Of a stretch of DNA of 64,000 bases, positions 34,113 to 43,329 are shown piece after piece (within the stretch, counting starts at the first letter, position 1; the number at the start of each line of letters is the position of its first letter). The DNA is taken from positions 1 to 64,000 of the forward strand of contig NZ_RXMA01000008.1 in assembly GCF_003966125.1 (NCBI RefSeq). The letters are read 5' to 3'. This stretch comes from Azospirillum griseum (lineage in GTDB: Bacteria; Pseudomonadota; Alphaproteobacteria; Azospirillales; Azospirillaceae). The position numbers and the translations under genes are program-made. A model generated the notes under the pieces. That model had not been told where the DNA came from, did no database searches, and saw only the letters and a list, made by a program, of their open reading frames with translations.

Positions 34113-36002
34113 TCACCCCTTGGGCTTGCCCTTCGGGCTGTTTGGGGCGTTGTCGGCCACCGCCGCGCGGCCTGGATCGCGCTTCTGGCATTCCAGCAGG
34201 ATGTCGCGGGCGATCGGGGCGGCGGCGGTGGACCCGCCGCCGCCATGCTCGACGAACACGGCGCAGGCGTAGCGCGGGGCCTGGAGCGGCGCGAAGGCGA
34301 CGAACAGCGCGTGGTCGCGGTCGCGCCAGGGGATTTCGTCCTGCTTCTTCAGACCGGCGGCGCGCTGGGCCATGGTGATGCGGCGGACCTGGGCCGAGCC
34401 GGTCTTTCCGGCCATCTCATAGCCGATCTCGGTGATGCGCGATTTGAACGCGGTGCCGTTGGGGGCGTTCACCACCTCGTTCATGCCGCGCAGCACGATG
34501 TCGAGATTTTCCTTTTTGACCCCCAGATTGGGCCAACTGGTTTGCTCGCCGCTGACCGTCTTGATCTGCCGGGTCAGATGCGGTTTGACGCCATAGCCAC
34601 CGTTGGCCAAGCGGCAGGTCATGACCGCCAATTGCAACGGCGTGGTCAGGACATAGCCCTGACCGATGGACGAAATCAGCGTTTCGCCCATGTCCCAGCC
34701 CTTGCCATAGGTTGCCTTCTTCCAGGCGATGGAAGGAATCACGCCGGGGCGTTCGTGCGGCAAATCCAGGCCGGTGCGTTCGCCCAGGCCAAAACGCCGG
34801 GCCATCTCGGCGATGCGGTCCACGCCGACGCGGCGCGACACGTCGTAAAAGAACACGTCGCAGGAGTGGCGCAGCGCGCCGACCACATCAACGGTCCCAT
34901 GCCCGCCCTTGCGCCAGCAATGGAACCGGTGGTCGCCCAATTCCATATAACCGGGGCAGAAGACGGAATGATGGCTGTTGATCGCCCCCGATTCCAGCCC
35001 GGCCAACGCCACGATCATCTTGAAGGTGGACCCCGGCGGGTATTGCCCGACCACCGCCTTGTTGTTCAGCGGCGTGGCCGGGTTGGAGAGCAACTCCTCC
35101 CACAGCTCGGCGTTGATGCCCAAGGTGAACTGGTTGGGGTCGAAACTGGGGTGGGAGCACAGGGCGTAGATGCCGCCGGTGTGCACGTCCATCAGGACCA
35201 CGGACGCGCTTTGCTCCTGCGCCAACCGCTGCTGAACGAAGCGCTGCATCTCCATGTCGATGGTCAACTGGATTTCGCGGCCCGATTGGCCCTCGTCGCG
35301 CGACAGTTCGCGGATGACGCGGCCAACCGCGTTGACCTCCAACTGGCTGGTTCCGGCGGTTCCGCGCAGCACCTTTTCATGGAACTTCTCGATGCCCGCC
35401 TTGCCGATGCGGAAGCCGGGCAGGGACAGCACGGGGTCGCTGTTGCCGCTCAACTCCGCTTCCGACACCGCGCCGACATAGCCCATGACGTGGGCCAGGG
35501 AATCCGCCTGCGGGTAATGGCGCAGTTCACCCACTTCAATCGCCACGCCGGGCAGGTCCGGCGTGTTCATCTCCAGCGTCGCCACCTGTTCCCAAGACAG
35601 GTTCTCGCGCACGGTGACGGGCACGAAGCGGCGCTTGCGGTGCAGTTCGCGCAGCACGCGGCGGCGGTCGCCCTCGGTCAGTGGAACGATGCGGGAGATC
35701 TTGTCCAGCGTTTCCTGGATGTTGCGGGTCCGCTCCGACACCACCACGACGCGGTAATTCTGTTGGTTGACCGCCAACGGCACACCGAACCGGTCAACGA
35801 TGGTCCCGCGCGAAGGGGCGATCAGGCGCAGGCTGATGCGGTTTTCCTCCGCCAGCATGGTGTAACGCGCGGATTCAACGACCTGAAGATAATAGAGCCG
35901 TCCAACCAGCGCGGACAGCCCAGCCAACTTCAACCCGCCCAGCACCATGGCGCGGCGGGTCAGCAATCGGGATCGGTCGGTGTCGCGGTCGATGGAACTC
36001 AT
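34113..36002 (-). CDS. mrdA: Penicillin-binding protein 2 (peptidoglycan transpeptidase)
   Basis: PBP2 is the elongasome transpeptidase that cross-links peptidoglycan during rod growth. The 629-residue product has one N-terminal membrane span (about residues 18-36) and a dimerisation domain. Its transpeptidase motifs are S325-TFK, S380-C-D and KTG at 532-534. It is the last gene of the mreB-mreC-mreD-mrdA cluster, 21 nt after mreD. rodA, which often follows, is absent: the next gene is the convergent SDR. Confidence 0.97.
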   Translation of the reverse strand: MSSIDRDTDRSRLLTRRAMVLGGLKLAGLSALVGRLYYLQVVESARYTMLAEENRISLRLIAPSRGTIVDRFGVPLAVNQQNYRVVVVSERTRNIQETLDKISRIVPLTEGDRRRVLRELHRKRRFVPVTVRENLSWEQVATLEMNTPDLPGVAIEVGELRHYPQADSLAHVMGYVGAVSEAELSGNSDPVLSLPGFRIGKAGIEKFHEKVLRGTAGTSQLEVNAVGRVIRELSRDEGQSGREIQLTIDMEMQRFVQQRLAQEQSASVVLMDVHTGGIYALCSHPSFDPNQFTLGINAELWEELLSNPATPLNNKAVVGQYPPGSTFKMIVALAGLESGAINSHHSVFCPGYMELGDHRFHCWRKGGHGTVDVVGALRHSCDVFFYDVSRRVGVDRIAEMARRFGLGERTGLDLPHERPGVIPSIAWKKATYGKGWDMGETLISSIGQGYVLTTPLQLAVMTCRLANGGYGVKPHLTRQIKTVSGEQTSWPNLGVKKENLDIVLRGMNEVVNAPNGTAFKSRITEIGYEMAGKTGSAQVRRITMAQRAAGLKKQDEIPWRDRDHALFVAFAPLQAPRYACAVFVEHGGGGSTAAAPIARDILLECQKRDPGRAAVADNAPNSPKGKPKG

Positions 36003-36023
36003 GAAACCCTGTGGGAAACCCCG

Positions 36024-36536
36024 CTACTCATTGAGGAAAGCCCGATGGACCCGGATCAGCAACCACCCCAGCGCCGGGAACATCGCCACCGTCAGCAAAC
36101 CCTGGAACAGGGCCGGTTTGAGGGGCAGGATGGTCGCATTCAACGCCGAAAAGGCCAGCCATTCCAGAAAGGCCGCCCCGATCATCACCAAAGCAAAGCC
36201 GATCCACAGCAACAGAAAGGTGCTGGCCAGGAACAGCCGACGTTGGTTGACCACCGCCCATTGCGTGACCACCAGCATCAGCGCGTTGACCCCCAGCGGT
36301 CCACCGATCAGCAGATCCTGCAGCAGCCCGATCAGAAAGGCCACCCTCGGTCGCATCAGATCTGGTCTGTGGATGGTCCAGTAATAGACCGAGATCAGCG
36401 TCAGGTCGGGTGCGATGGGGGCATAGGAGGGGGCGGGTAGGCGGATCAGCCCGACCAGCACCAGCATCACCGTAACGGCAAAGGGCGCAAGATTGCGCCC
36501 CGCCTTGTCCAGCCTCTGCCAGAAGGTTGTTGTCAT
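36024..36536 (-). CDS. mreD: Rod shape-determining protein MreD
   Basis: This 170-residue protein has about five membrane spans and is a scaffold of the elongasome. It has the MreD-like opening LAPFAVTVMLVLVGLIRLPAPSY and the GLLQDLLIGGPLGVNAL motif at about residues 70-86. It lies 33 nt after mreC and 21 nt before mrdA on the same strand. Confidence 0.93.
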   Translation of the reverse strand: MTTTFWQRLDKAGRNLAPFAVTVMLVLVGLIRLPAPSYAPIAPDLTLISVYYWTIHRPDLMRPRVAFLIGLLQDLLIGGPLGVNALMLVVTQWAVVNQRRLFLASTFLLLWIGFALVMIGAAFLEWLAFSALNATILPLKPALFQGLLTVAMFPALGWLLIRVHRAFLNE

Positions 36537-36569
36537 GTCATGCGTCCATCGGGGTCGCGCGGACGCGCC

Positions 36570-37442
36570 TCATTTCCACTCGGGTGAGGAGTCAAACTCC
36601 GTTCCGGGCAGGCCAAAATCGACCAGACGCAAATGCTCGACCCGCGACAGGTCGGCGCTTGGCAGCACCCGTACGCCTCCGCGTTCGCTGGCCGATGTGA
36701 CGACGCCGACCAGAAGCCCGGGCGGGAACAGCCCGCCATGGCCGGAGGTCACGACACGGTCCCCGACCTGCACCGGAGAATCCGGCGGCAGGTACAACAG
36801 CTTGGCCTGATCGGAGTTGTCACCGGCCAAAACCGCGCGTTGCCGGGAGCTTTCCAGCACCACGGGCACACGGGCGCTGATATCGGTCAGCAGAAGCACG
36901 CGCGATGACCATTCCCCGACTTCGATAACCCGACCGATCAACCCAGCCCCCGCGAGCGCGGCTTGCCCCTTTTTCACGCCATCCCGCCGCCCGGCCGTGA
37001 CCACCAAGGTGCGGACGAAGGAACTGCCCGGGGTGGCGATGACGCGGGCCGTGATGAAGTTGACCGCCGGTTCCGGGGTGGCCCGCAACAACGTGCGCAG
37101 ACTGGCGTTTTCCGCCTCCAACCGCAGGGCGGCTTGCCGCCATTGCAGAAGACGTGCGTTTTCCGCCTTCAGGCGTTGGTTCTCCTCAAACGCGTTCTGG
37201 ACCTCGACCGCCGACTCGATGACGCGGGCAGCGGTCGCTGCTGGGCGCGAAATCGCATCCAGGATCGGGGAGAAAGCGTCGGTCACGCGCGCGCGCGCGG
37301 TGTCCACCGACACTGACTCGATCTTCCCGACCATCATCAGCGCGATTGAGGCGAGGACCAGAAGCAGGAAGGAAAAACGCTGCGCCAACGCCCGCAACGG
37401 GGCGGCAAGGCGGACAACGGAGCCGGAGGAACGAGGCTTCAC
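36570..37442 (-). CDS. mreC: Rod shape-determining protein MreC
   Basis: This bitopic protein links MreB to the periplasmic cell-wall machinery. The 290-residue product has a membrane span at about residues 22-42 and a coiled coil at about 85-120 (EENQRLKAENARLLQWRQAA). A beta-rich C-terminal domain with GLIGRVIEVGEWSSRVLLLTD and VVTSGHGGLFPPGLLVG follows. It is preceded by mreB with a 90-nt gap and followed by mreD. Confidence 0.95.
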   Translation of the reverse strand: MKPRSSGSVVRLAAPLRALAQRFSFLLLVLASIALMMVGKIESVSVDTARARVTDAFSPILDAISRPAATAARVIESAVEVQNAFEENQRLKAENARLLQWRQAALRLEAENASLRTLLRATPEPAVNFITARVIATPGSSFVRTLVVTAGRRDGVKKGQAALAGAGLIGRVIEVGEWSSRVLLLTDISARVPVVLESSRQRAVLAGDNSDQAKLLYLPPDSPVQVGDRVVTSGHGGLFPPGLLVGVVTSASERGGVRVLPSADLSRVEHLRLVDFGLPGTEFDSSPEWK

Positions 37443-37532
37443 AGGATGTTCCCGTCCAGATACGGGGATGCCCCAGGTCTGCGCGGCCTAACCATGGCAC
37501 GGCAAACCAAGGGCCATCGACAGATACACCAA

Positions 37533-38708
<1,176 letters not shown>

Positions 38709-38773
38709 CTAGGCCGATTCATGCTGCGCCGCAACGGGATTGTGGGGAACACCGACGCGCGTCCCGGGGTGGA

Positions 38774-39307
38774 TCAATGCTCCGCGTCGCCCTTGGCCGG
38801 GCCGTGGCGGTGGCCTTCCAGCCGATCCATCAGCGCCAGCAGAACGCCCGACACCACGAAGGTCATGTGGATGATCACCAGCCACATCAACTCGTTCTGG
38901 GTGACATTCGCCAGATTCATGAAGGACTTGAGCAGATGGATGCCCGAGATGGCGACGATGGACGCGATCAGCTTCAGCTTCAGCCCGCCGAAATCGACCT
39001 TGCCCATCCAGTCGGGCCGATCCTCGTGGTCAGCCACATCGATCTTGGACACGAAATTCTCATAGCCGGAAAAGATCACCATCAGCAGCAGGTTGCCCGC
39101 CAGCGACAGATCGATCAGCGTCAGCACGGCCAGCAGCACATCCTTTTCCGCCATGTCCAGCACATGGGGGGCGATGTGCAGCACCTCTTGCAGGAACTTG
39201 ATCAGCAAGAGGCCCAGGGCGATCACCAGCCCTAGGTAAAACGGGGCGAGCAGCCAGCGGCTGGCGAAAATGACCTGTTCAAAGCGGCGTTCGATCATCG
39301 CGAGCAT
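38774..39307 (-). CDS. YqhA/UPF0114-family inner-membrane protein
   Basis: This three- to four-span membrane protein of about 177 residues is closely similar to E. coli YqhA (UPF0114), whose function is unknown. The matches read by eye include FASRWLLAPFYLGL, MVIFSGYENFVSKID, IASIVAISGIHLLKSFM and LMWLVIIHMTFVVSG. The start is uncertain among ATGs at 39337, 39307 and 39298. I used 39307; the last one aligns best with YqhA. The C-terminus is His/Asp-rich. It lies 200 nt upstream of mreB on the same strand. Confidence 0.88.
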   Translation of the reverse strand: MLAMIERRFEQVIFASRWLLAPFYLGLVIALGLLLIKFLQEVLHIAPHVLDMAEKDVLLAVLTLIDLSLAGNLLLMVIFSGYENFVSKIDVADHEDRPDWMGKVDFGGLKLKLIASIVAISGIHLLKSFMNLANVTQNELMWLVIIHMTFVVSGVLLALMDRLEGHRHGPAKGDAEH

Positions 39308-39429
39308 CGGGGTTCCGGCGGTTGATGGGGCGGACATACAGCCTGTGGATCGCCTTGTGGCAGCGCTGCGGTGCGAAATCAACCCTTGGCGCGCGCCGGT
39401 GGAACGGGTGCGCAACGATCTGGTCAGGG

Positions 39430-39457
39430 CTGTCATGCTGCGGTAACGTTCTGTCGT
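39430..39457 (+). promoter_or_regulatory. Possible Pho-box-like half-sites upstream of phoU
   Basis: CTGTCAT (39430) and CTGTCGT (39451) resemble PhoB half-sites, but the 21-nt offset is one base short of two 11-nt repeats and the middle repeat is poor. This is suggestive only, because phoU is often in the Pho regulon. Confidence 0.25.
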
Positions 39458-39535
39458 TATTCTTGGTGTTGGTAAAAGCTGCGTTACCGATCCGTCGCCT
39501 CCCACACAGTCCGTTGCCTGGAAAGGTCTGCCCCG

Positions 39536-40243
39536 ATGTCGAACTCCGCCCCGCACATCGTGTCCGCGTTTGAGGACGCCCTGAAGCGGCTGAAGTCCGC
39601 CATCGTCCAGATGGCGGGAGCGGCTGAAACCCAGCTTGATCAGGCGTTGAGCTGCCTGACCCATCGGAATCCCGAACTGGCGCTGGAGGTCGTGCGGTCC
39701 GACGCTCAGCTTGACAGTTTCGAGCACGAGATCGAAGCGCATTGCATGCGCCTGCTGGCGCTGCGCCAGCCGGTGGCCGACGACCTGCGGGAGGTCGTTT
39801 CCGCCCTGAAGATCGCCGCCAATCTGGAGCGGATCGGCGACCACACCGCCAATTCGGCCAAGCGCGCGGCGGCGATCGAGGTGTTTCCCGAATCCGCGCC
39901 GCTGCTGGGCCTGCCCAATCTGGGGCGTTTGGTGCGCCAGCGCCTGACCGCCGTCATCGACGCCTACGTCGACACCGACGCCGAAGCCGCCCTGCGGATC
40001 TGGAACACCGACGACGAGGTGGACGCGCTCTACACCAGCCTGTGCGCGGAGATCGAGCGTTCGGCCTCCACCGCGCCGGGGCAGTTCACCGCCCACATGC
40101 ATCTGATGATGATCGCCAAGAATCTGGAGCGCATCGGCGACCACGCCACCAACATCGCCGAGGTCGTCTATTACGTCAGCACCGGGAAGCCGCTGCTGGA
40201 CGAGCGCCCCAAGGCCGACCGCTCCTGCGATCCGGCGCTCTGA
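39536..40243 (+). CDS. phoU: Phosphate-specific transport system accessory protein PhoU
   Basis: PhoU links the Pst transporter to PhoR and represses the Pho regulon when phosphate is plentiful. The 235-residue product has the two three-helix PhoU repeats, each with the metal-binding-type motif LERIGDH (NLERIGDHTANSAKRA and NLERIGDHATNIAEVV). pstSCAB and phoB are not nearby, which is common in this group when phoU is separate. Confidence 0.96.
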   Translation: MSNSAPHIVSAFEDALKRLKSAIVQMAGAAETQLDQALSCLTHRNPELALEVVRSDAQLDSFEHEIEAHCMRLLALRQPVADDLREVVSALKIAANLERIGDHTANSAKRAAAIEVFPESAPLLGLPNLGRLVRQRLTAVIDAYVDTDAEAALRIWNTDDEVDALYTSLCAEIERSASTAPGQFTAHMHLMMIAKNLERIGDHATNIAEVVYYVSTGKPLLDERPKADRSCDPAL

Positions 40244-40386
40244 CCGCGCTCGGGGAGGGGCGTCACCGGGTGTGGCGGCCCCGCACCCGGTGACAAAAAA
40301 CGCACGCCGGGTGCGAATGGGGTGTGGAAAAAACGGTTCGGCGGGTTCACGCTGCTGAAACATTTCTGACACAGCCCGTTCCCGAG

Positions 40387-40725
40387 ATGACCGACGCCCT
40401 GATCCGCCTGTATGACGCCATCCTGGACCGGCAGGGCATGAACCCCGCCGACTCCAAAACCGCGCGGCTGATCGCCGCCGGGCCGAAGAAGATCGCCAAG
40501 AAGGTGGGCGAGGAAGCGGTCGAGGTGGCGCTGGACGCCATGAACGAGGACCGCCAGGGCGTCATCAACGAAAGCGCCGATCTGCTTTACAATCTGTCGG
40601 TGCTGTGGGCGACGCTGAACATCCGGCCCGACGACGTGTTCGACGAGATCCGGCGGCGGGAGGAGCTGTACGGCATCGCCGAGAAGCTGCCCAAACCGGC
40701 GGCGGGTGGCAGCGGCGGGCGCTGA
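40387..40725 (+). CDS. hisE: Phosphoribosyl-ATP pyrophosphatase
   Basis: HisE hydrolyses phosphoribosyl-ATP to phosphoribosyl-AMP, step 2 of histidine synthesis. The 112-residue product has the MazG-like all-alpha motif KVGEEAVEVALDAM and ESADLLYNLSVLWA, in which acidic residues bind magnesium. The start is ATG 40387; the upstream in-frame extension is not conserved. No other his gene is in the window, whereas hisE usually ends a hisBHAFI-type cluster in relatives. Confidence 0.93.
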   Translation: MTDALIRLYDAILDRQGMNPADSKTARLIAAGPKKIAKKVGEEAVEVALDAMNEDRQGVINESADLLYNLSVLWATLNIRPDDVFDEIRRREELYGIAEKLPKPAAGGSGGR

Positions 40726-40749
40726 CCCGCCTTTCCGTCCGTCGTCCCG

Positions 40750-42303
40750 TCAACGCACCCCCAGACGAGTCAGCACCGGCAGCCGCCGCGCGGTGAAGGC
40801 GGCGTGGCGGCGGCGCAACTCGGCCACCGACTCCGCATCGCCGTCGATCCGCGCGCCGTCGCGGGCCAGAACCACCCCATCCTCCGACAGGCAGGACCAG
40901 GCGAAGGCCGCCGGGTCCACGCCCTCGCGCGCGGCCAGCAGGAACAGCGCCTCGATCCGCGACACCGCCACGCCGGACCCCAGCAGCGGGGCGGCGAGGT
41001 GGCTGGGGCCGTCGACGTCGCGGTGGCGGGCCAGCACCGCCGCGTTGAAGCGGTCGGCGTGGGCCTGCGCCCCCTGCGGGTCGTCCTGCTCCGGCAGCGG
41101 GGCGGCAAGGCCCAGGCTGGTCAGCAGGATCAGGGCGCGCAACAGCGCCTCTTCCCCCTGCGCGGCGAGCGCGGGCAGGGCCAGCAGCGCGCCGAGGCTC
41201 TGCGGCTCCCGCTCCAGCGCCGCGCCCAACGGCTCGTGCAGCGCGCGGGCAAAGCGCAGGGTCCCGACGGGGGTGGAGGCGCTGTCCGGCAGATCGTCGG
41301 CGGGGACCAGCAGGGCAAAGCGGGTGGCGCGCAGGCGGCGGCGCCGCTCGGCGGCGCTCAGCCGTTCGCCCCCCTTGATGAAGAGGTCGCGGCGGAAGCT
41401 GCGGTTGGTCAGCAGGTCGCGCAGGGTTTCGGCCTGGGTCGGGTCGGTCTCCTCCGCCACCAGGGCGCGGGCGGCGTCTGACAGGGTCAGATCGTCCAAC
41501 TGCTCCATCGGCACGGCGGCCCCGGCGAAATCCAGCTTGGCGGCGGCCATCTCGCGGGCGACGTCGGCGTGGTGGAAGGCGGTCCAGTCGCGGTTCAGAT
41601 ACTCGTGCGCGATGTAGTTGGCCGATTTGCCGCGCAACGACTCGATGCGCTCCACCACCCCGTCGGTGCGGGCGAACCAGCCGCCGCCGGTCGCCGCCAG
41701 CCGGGCGGCGTGGGCGACGGCGCGCTCGATCCGGTCGGGCAGGGGGCCGTGGTCGGCCGCGCAGCGGTCCACCAGCAGGCGGCGCAGCGGCATGTGGGCC
41801 AGCGTACCGGGCAGGGCGTTGTAGCTGACGAAGACCACACCGCCCGGCACCAGCCGACGGCGCAGCAGATCGACCAGGATGGCGCGGTTGTCGGCGCTGA
41901 CCCACGACCACACCCCGTGCAGGGCGACGGCGTCGAGCGGCGGCCCGTCGCGCCCGGCGTGGTCGGCGAAGCTGTCGTCGAGGAACCGGGCGTTGCCCAG
42001 CCCGCCATCCCCGGCCAGCCGCCGCGCCCCGGCGATGTGGCCGGGGTTGAAGTCCATCGCCTCGAACCGCGCCTGCGGCGTCGCCCCGGCCAGCACCGCG
42101 CTGGTCAGCCCATGGCCGCAGCCCAGTTCGGCCAGGGTGAAGCGCCCGTCGTGCAGCGCGTCGGGCGTGCGCCAGCCCTTCAGCGTCAGGGCGAAGGAGA
42201 GCAGGGCGGGCGTCCAATCGCGGTAAAAGGCGCGGATGTAGTCGATCCCGCCGACATAGCCGCCCGTCCAATCCCCCGCCTGACCGCCCGCATCACCGCT
42301 CAT
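40750..42303 (-). CDS. SAM-dependent methyltransferase with methyltransferase regulatory domain
   Basis: The 517-residue product from ATG 42303 has a class I SAM-binding motif ELGCGHGLTSAVLAG at residues 59-73, then DFNPGHIAGAR and a GVWSWVS catalytic-loop segment. A long C-terminal region (about 230-500) follows, resembling the predicted methyltransferase regulatory domain. Longer starts upstream encode low-complexity Pro/Arg stretches and are unlikely. The substrate is unknown. It converges with hisE (24 nt between stops) and stands alone upstream. Confidence 0.82.
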   Translation of the reverse strand: MSGDAGGQAGDWTGGYVGGIDYIRAFYRDWTPALLSFALTLKGWRTPDALHDGRFTLAELGCGHGLTSAVLAGATPQARFEAMDFNPGHIAGARRLAGDGGLGNARFLDDSFADHAGRDGPPLDAVALHGVWSWVSADNRAILVDLLRRRLVPGGVVFVSYNALPGTLAHMPLRRLLVDRCAADHGPLPDRIERAVAHAARLAATGGGWFARTDGVVERIESLRGKSANYIAHEYLNRDWTAFHHADVAREMAAAKLDFAGAAVPMEQLDDLTLSDAARALVAEETDPTQAETLRDLLTNRSFRRDLFIKGGERLSAAERRRRLRATRFALLVPADDLPDSASTPVGTLRFARALHEPLGAALEREPQSLGALLALPALAAQGEEALLRALILLTSLGLAAPLPEQDDPQGAQAHADRFNAAVLARHRDVDGPSHLAAPLLGSGVAVSRIEALFLLAAREGVDPAAFAWSCLSEDGVVLARDGARIDGDAESVAELRRRHAAFTARRLPVLTRLGVR

Positions 42304-42456
42304 GCCCCACGCCCCCGTTCGTCCATCCGCGCCGCCCGTCGCGCGCCGCCGCGACGGTGTAGCCGCCACCACCCCGGCCCACAAGCCCCCGCCGCCGTGC
42401 CGCAGCGGGCGGGGGCGGGGGCGGGGGTGGGGCGAATGGAACGTTTGAAACACGGT

Positions 42457-42468
42457 GAAACATGTTTC
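42457..42468. promoter_or_regulatory. Palindrome GAAACATGTTTC
   Basis: A perfect 12-bp palindrome, preceded by a further GAAAC 12 nt upstream. It could be an operator of the minus-strand methyltransferase gene, whose start is 150 nt away. Confidence 0.3.
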
Positions 42469-42644
42469 GGCCCCCTGTTCACCGTTCCACGGCACCCCCC
42501 ATCCTTCCCCGATCCGCCCGGCCCCCCGATCCGCCCAGCCTGGGGATGAGTCCTATAACGGTCGGCCCGGCGCGGCAACGATCCGGCGAAAAACCCCCGC
42601 CGCGCGGACGGGCGAAAAAAATCGGCGGCGACCGAATTTTCCTA

Positions 42645-42673
42645 TCGACAGCCCCAACCGGCTTCGTTATAAA
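42645..42673 (+). promoter_or_regulatory. Promoter of the tRNA-Lys pair
   Basis: TCGACA (42645-42650), exactly 17 nt spacing, then TATAAA (42668-42673), about 100 nt before the first tRNA. Confidence 0.6.
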
Positions 42674-42773
42674 CCGCGCCACACCGGGCGGGCGGCACCG
42701 TCGGCCCGGAACGATGACCAGTCGGTTGGACAAGCGGTCTCCGCAAGTCGGCGTCTGGTGATCACCGAGAGAT

Positions 42774-42849
<76 letters not shown>

Positions 42850-42915
42850 TCTCTTGGCAGCCGTGTGGTTCCGGCTGGGTTCGCGGGTGATCGCGGCCAA
42901 ACGAACAACACAGAT

Positions 42916-42991
<76 letters not shown>

Positions 42992-43020
42992 TCTTCCGAA
43001 CCGCACCAACGGTTCCCAAT

Positions 43021-43047
43021 AAAGCCCGGCCTTGAGCCGGGCTTTTT
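43021..43047 (+). terminator. Intrinsic terminator of the tRNA-Lys transcript
   Basis: AAAGCCCGGC, loop CTTGA and GCCGGGCTTT form a perfect 10-bp stem, ending in TTTTT. Confidence 0.92.
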
Positions 43048-43230
43048 GCGTTTCTGGGGTTGGCGGTGGGGTCTGATGCACGCCAAGATCGGTCCTTCGG
43101 ACATGGTGGCTTATGCCTCAAAGCGGACCTTTGGCCAGGATCGCCTTGCGCCAGTTTTAGACATTCTGCTAATCTGCGGTAAATCATGAAAGTCGTAATT
43201 TTATCAATCACGTAAAATCCCTGGTTGTAA

Positions 43231-43329
43231 AAGTCCACTGAAAAACGGCGCAAGGTGCACAAGAAGCCTACCCCTGACCATTGGGGTAAATTGACGAAGG
43301 GTACCAATGGTGCTTGGGAAGAGTTCTAA
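43231..43329 (+). pseudogene. Possible C-terminal gene remnant (32 codons)
   Basis: An open frame without a start codon encodes STEKRRKVHKKPTPDHWG then KLTKGTNGAWEEF and a stop. It looks protein-like (basic, Trp-containing) and lies in AT-richer DNA between the tRNA terminator and the ATPase gene, converging with the latter. It could be the tail of a gene lost when the accessory segment arrived. The family is unknown, and chance is possible. Confidence 0.25.

Larger units (their letters stand above)
42304..42773. other. 470-nt intergenic region between methyltransferase and tRNA-Lys
   Basis: It holds a G-rich tract (several GGGGGCGGGGG units at about 42404-42432), the palindrome GAAACATGTTTC and the tRNA promoter at 42645. 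I see no open reading frame with good coding character. Confidence 0.5.

Noticed and set aside
40324..40386. Longer N-terminus for HisE from 40324
   Set aside because: The extra residues are not HisE-like, and the ATG at 40387 begins the conserved fold.
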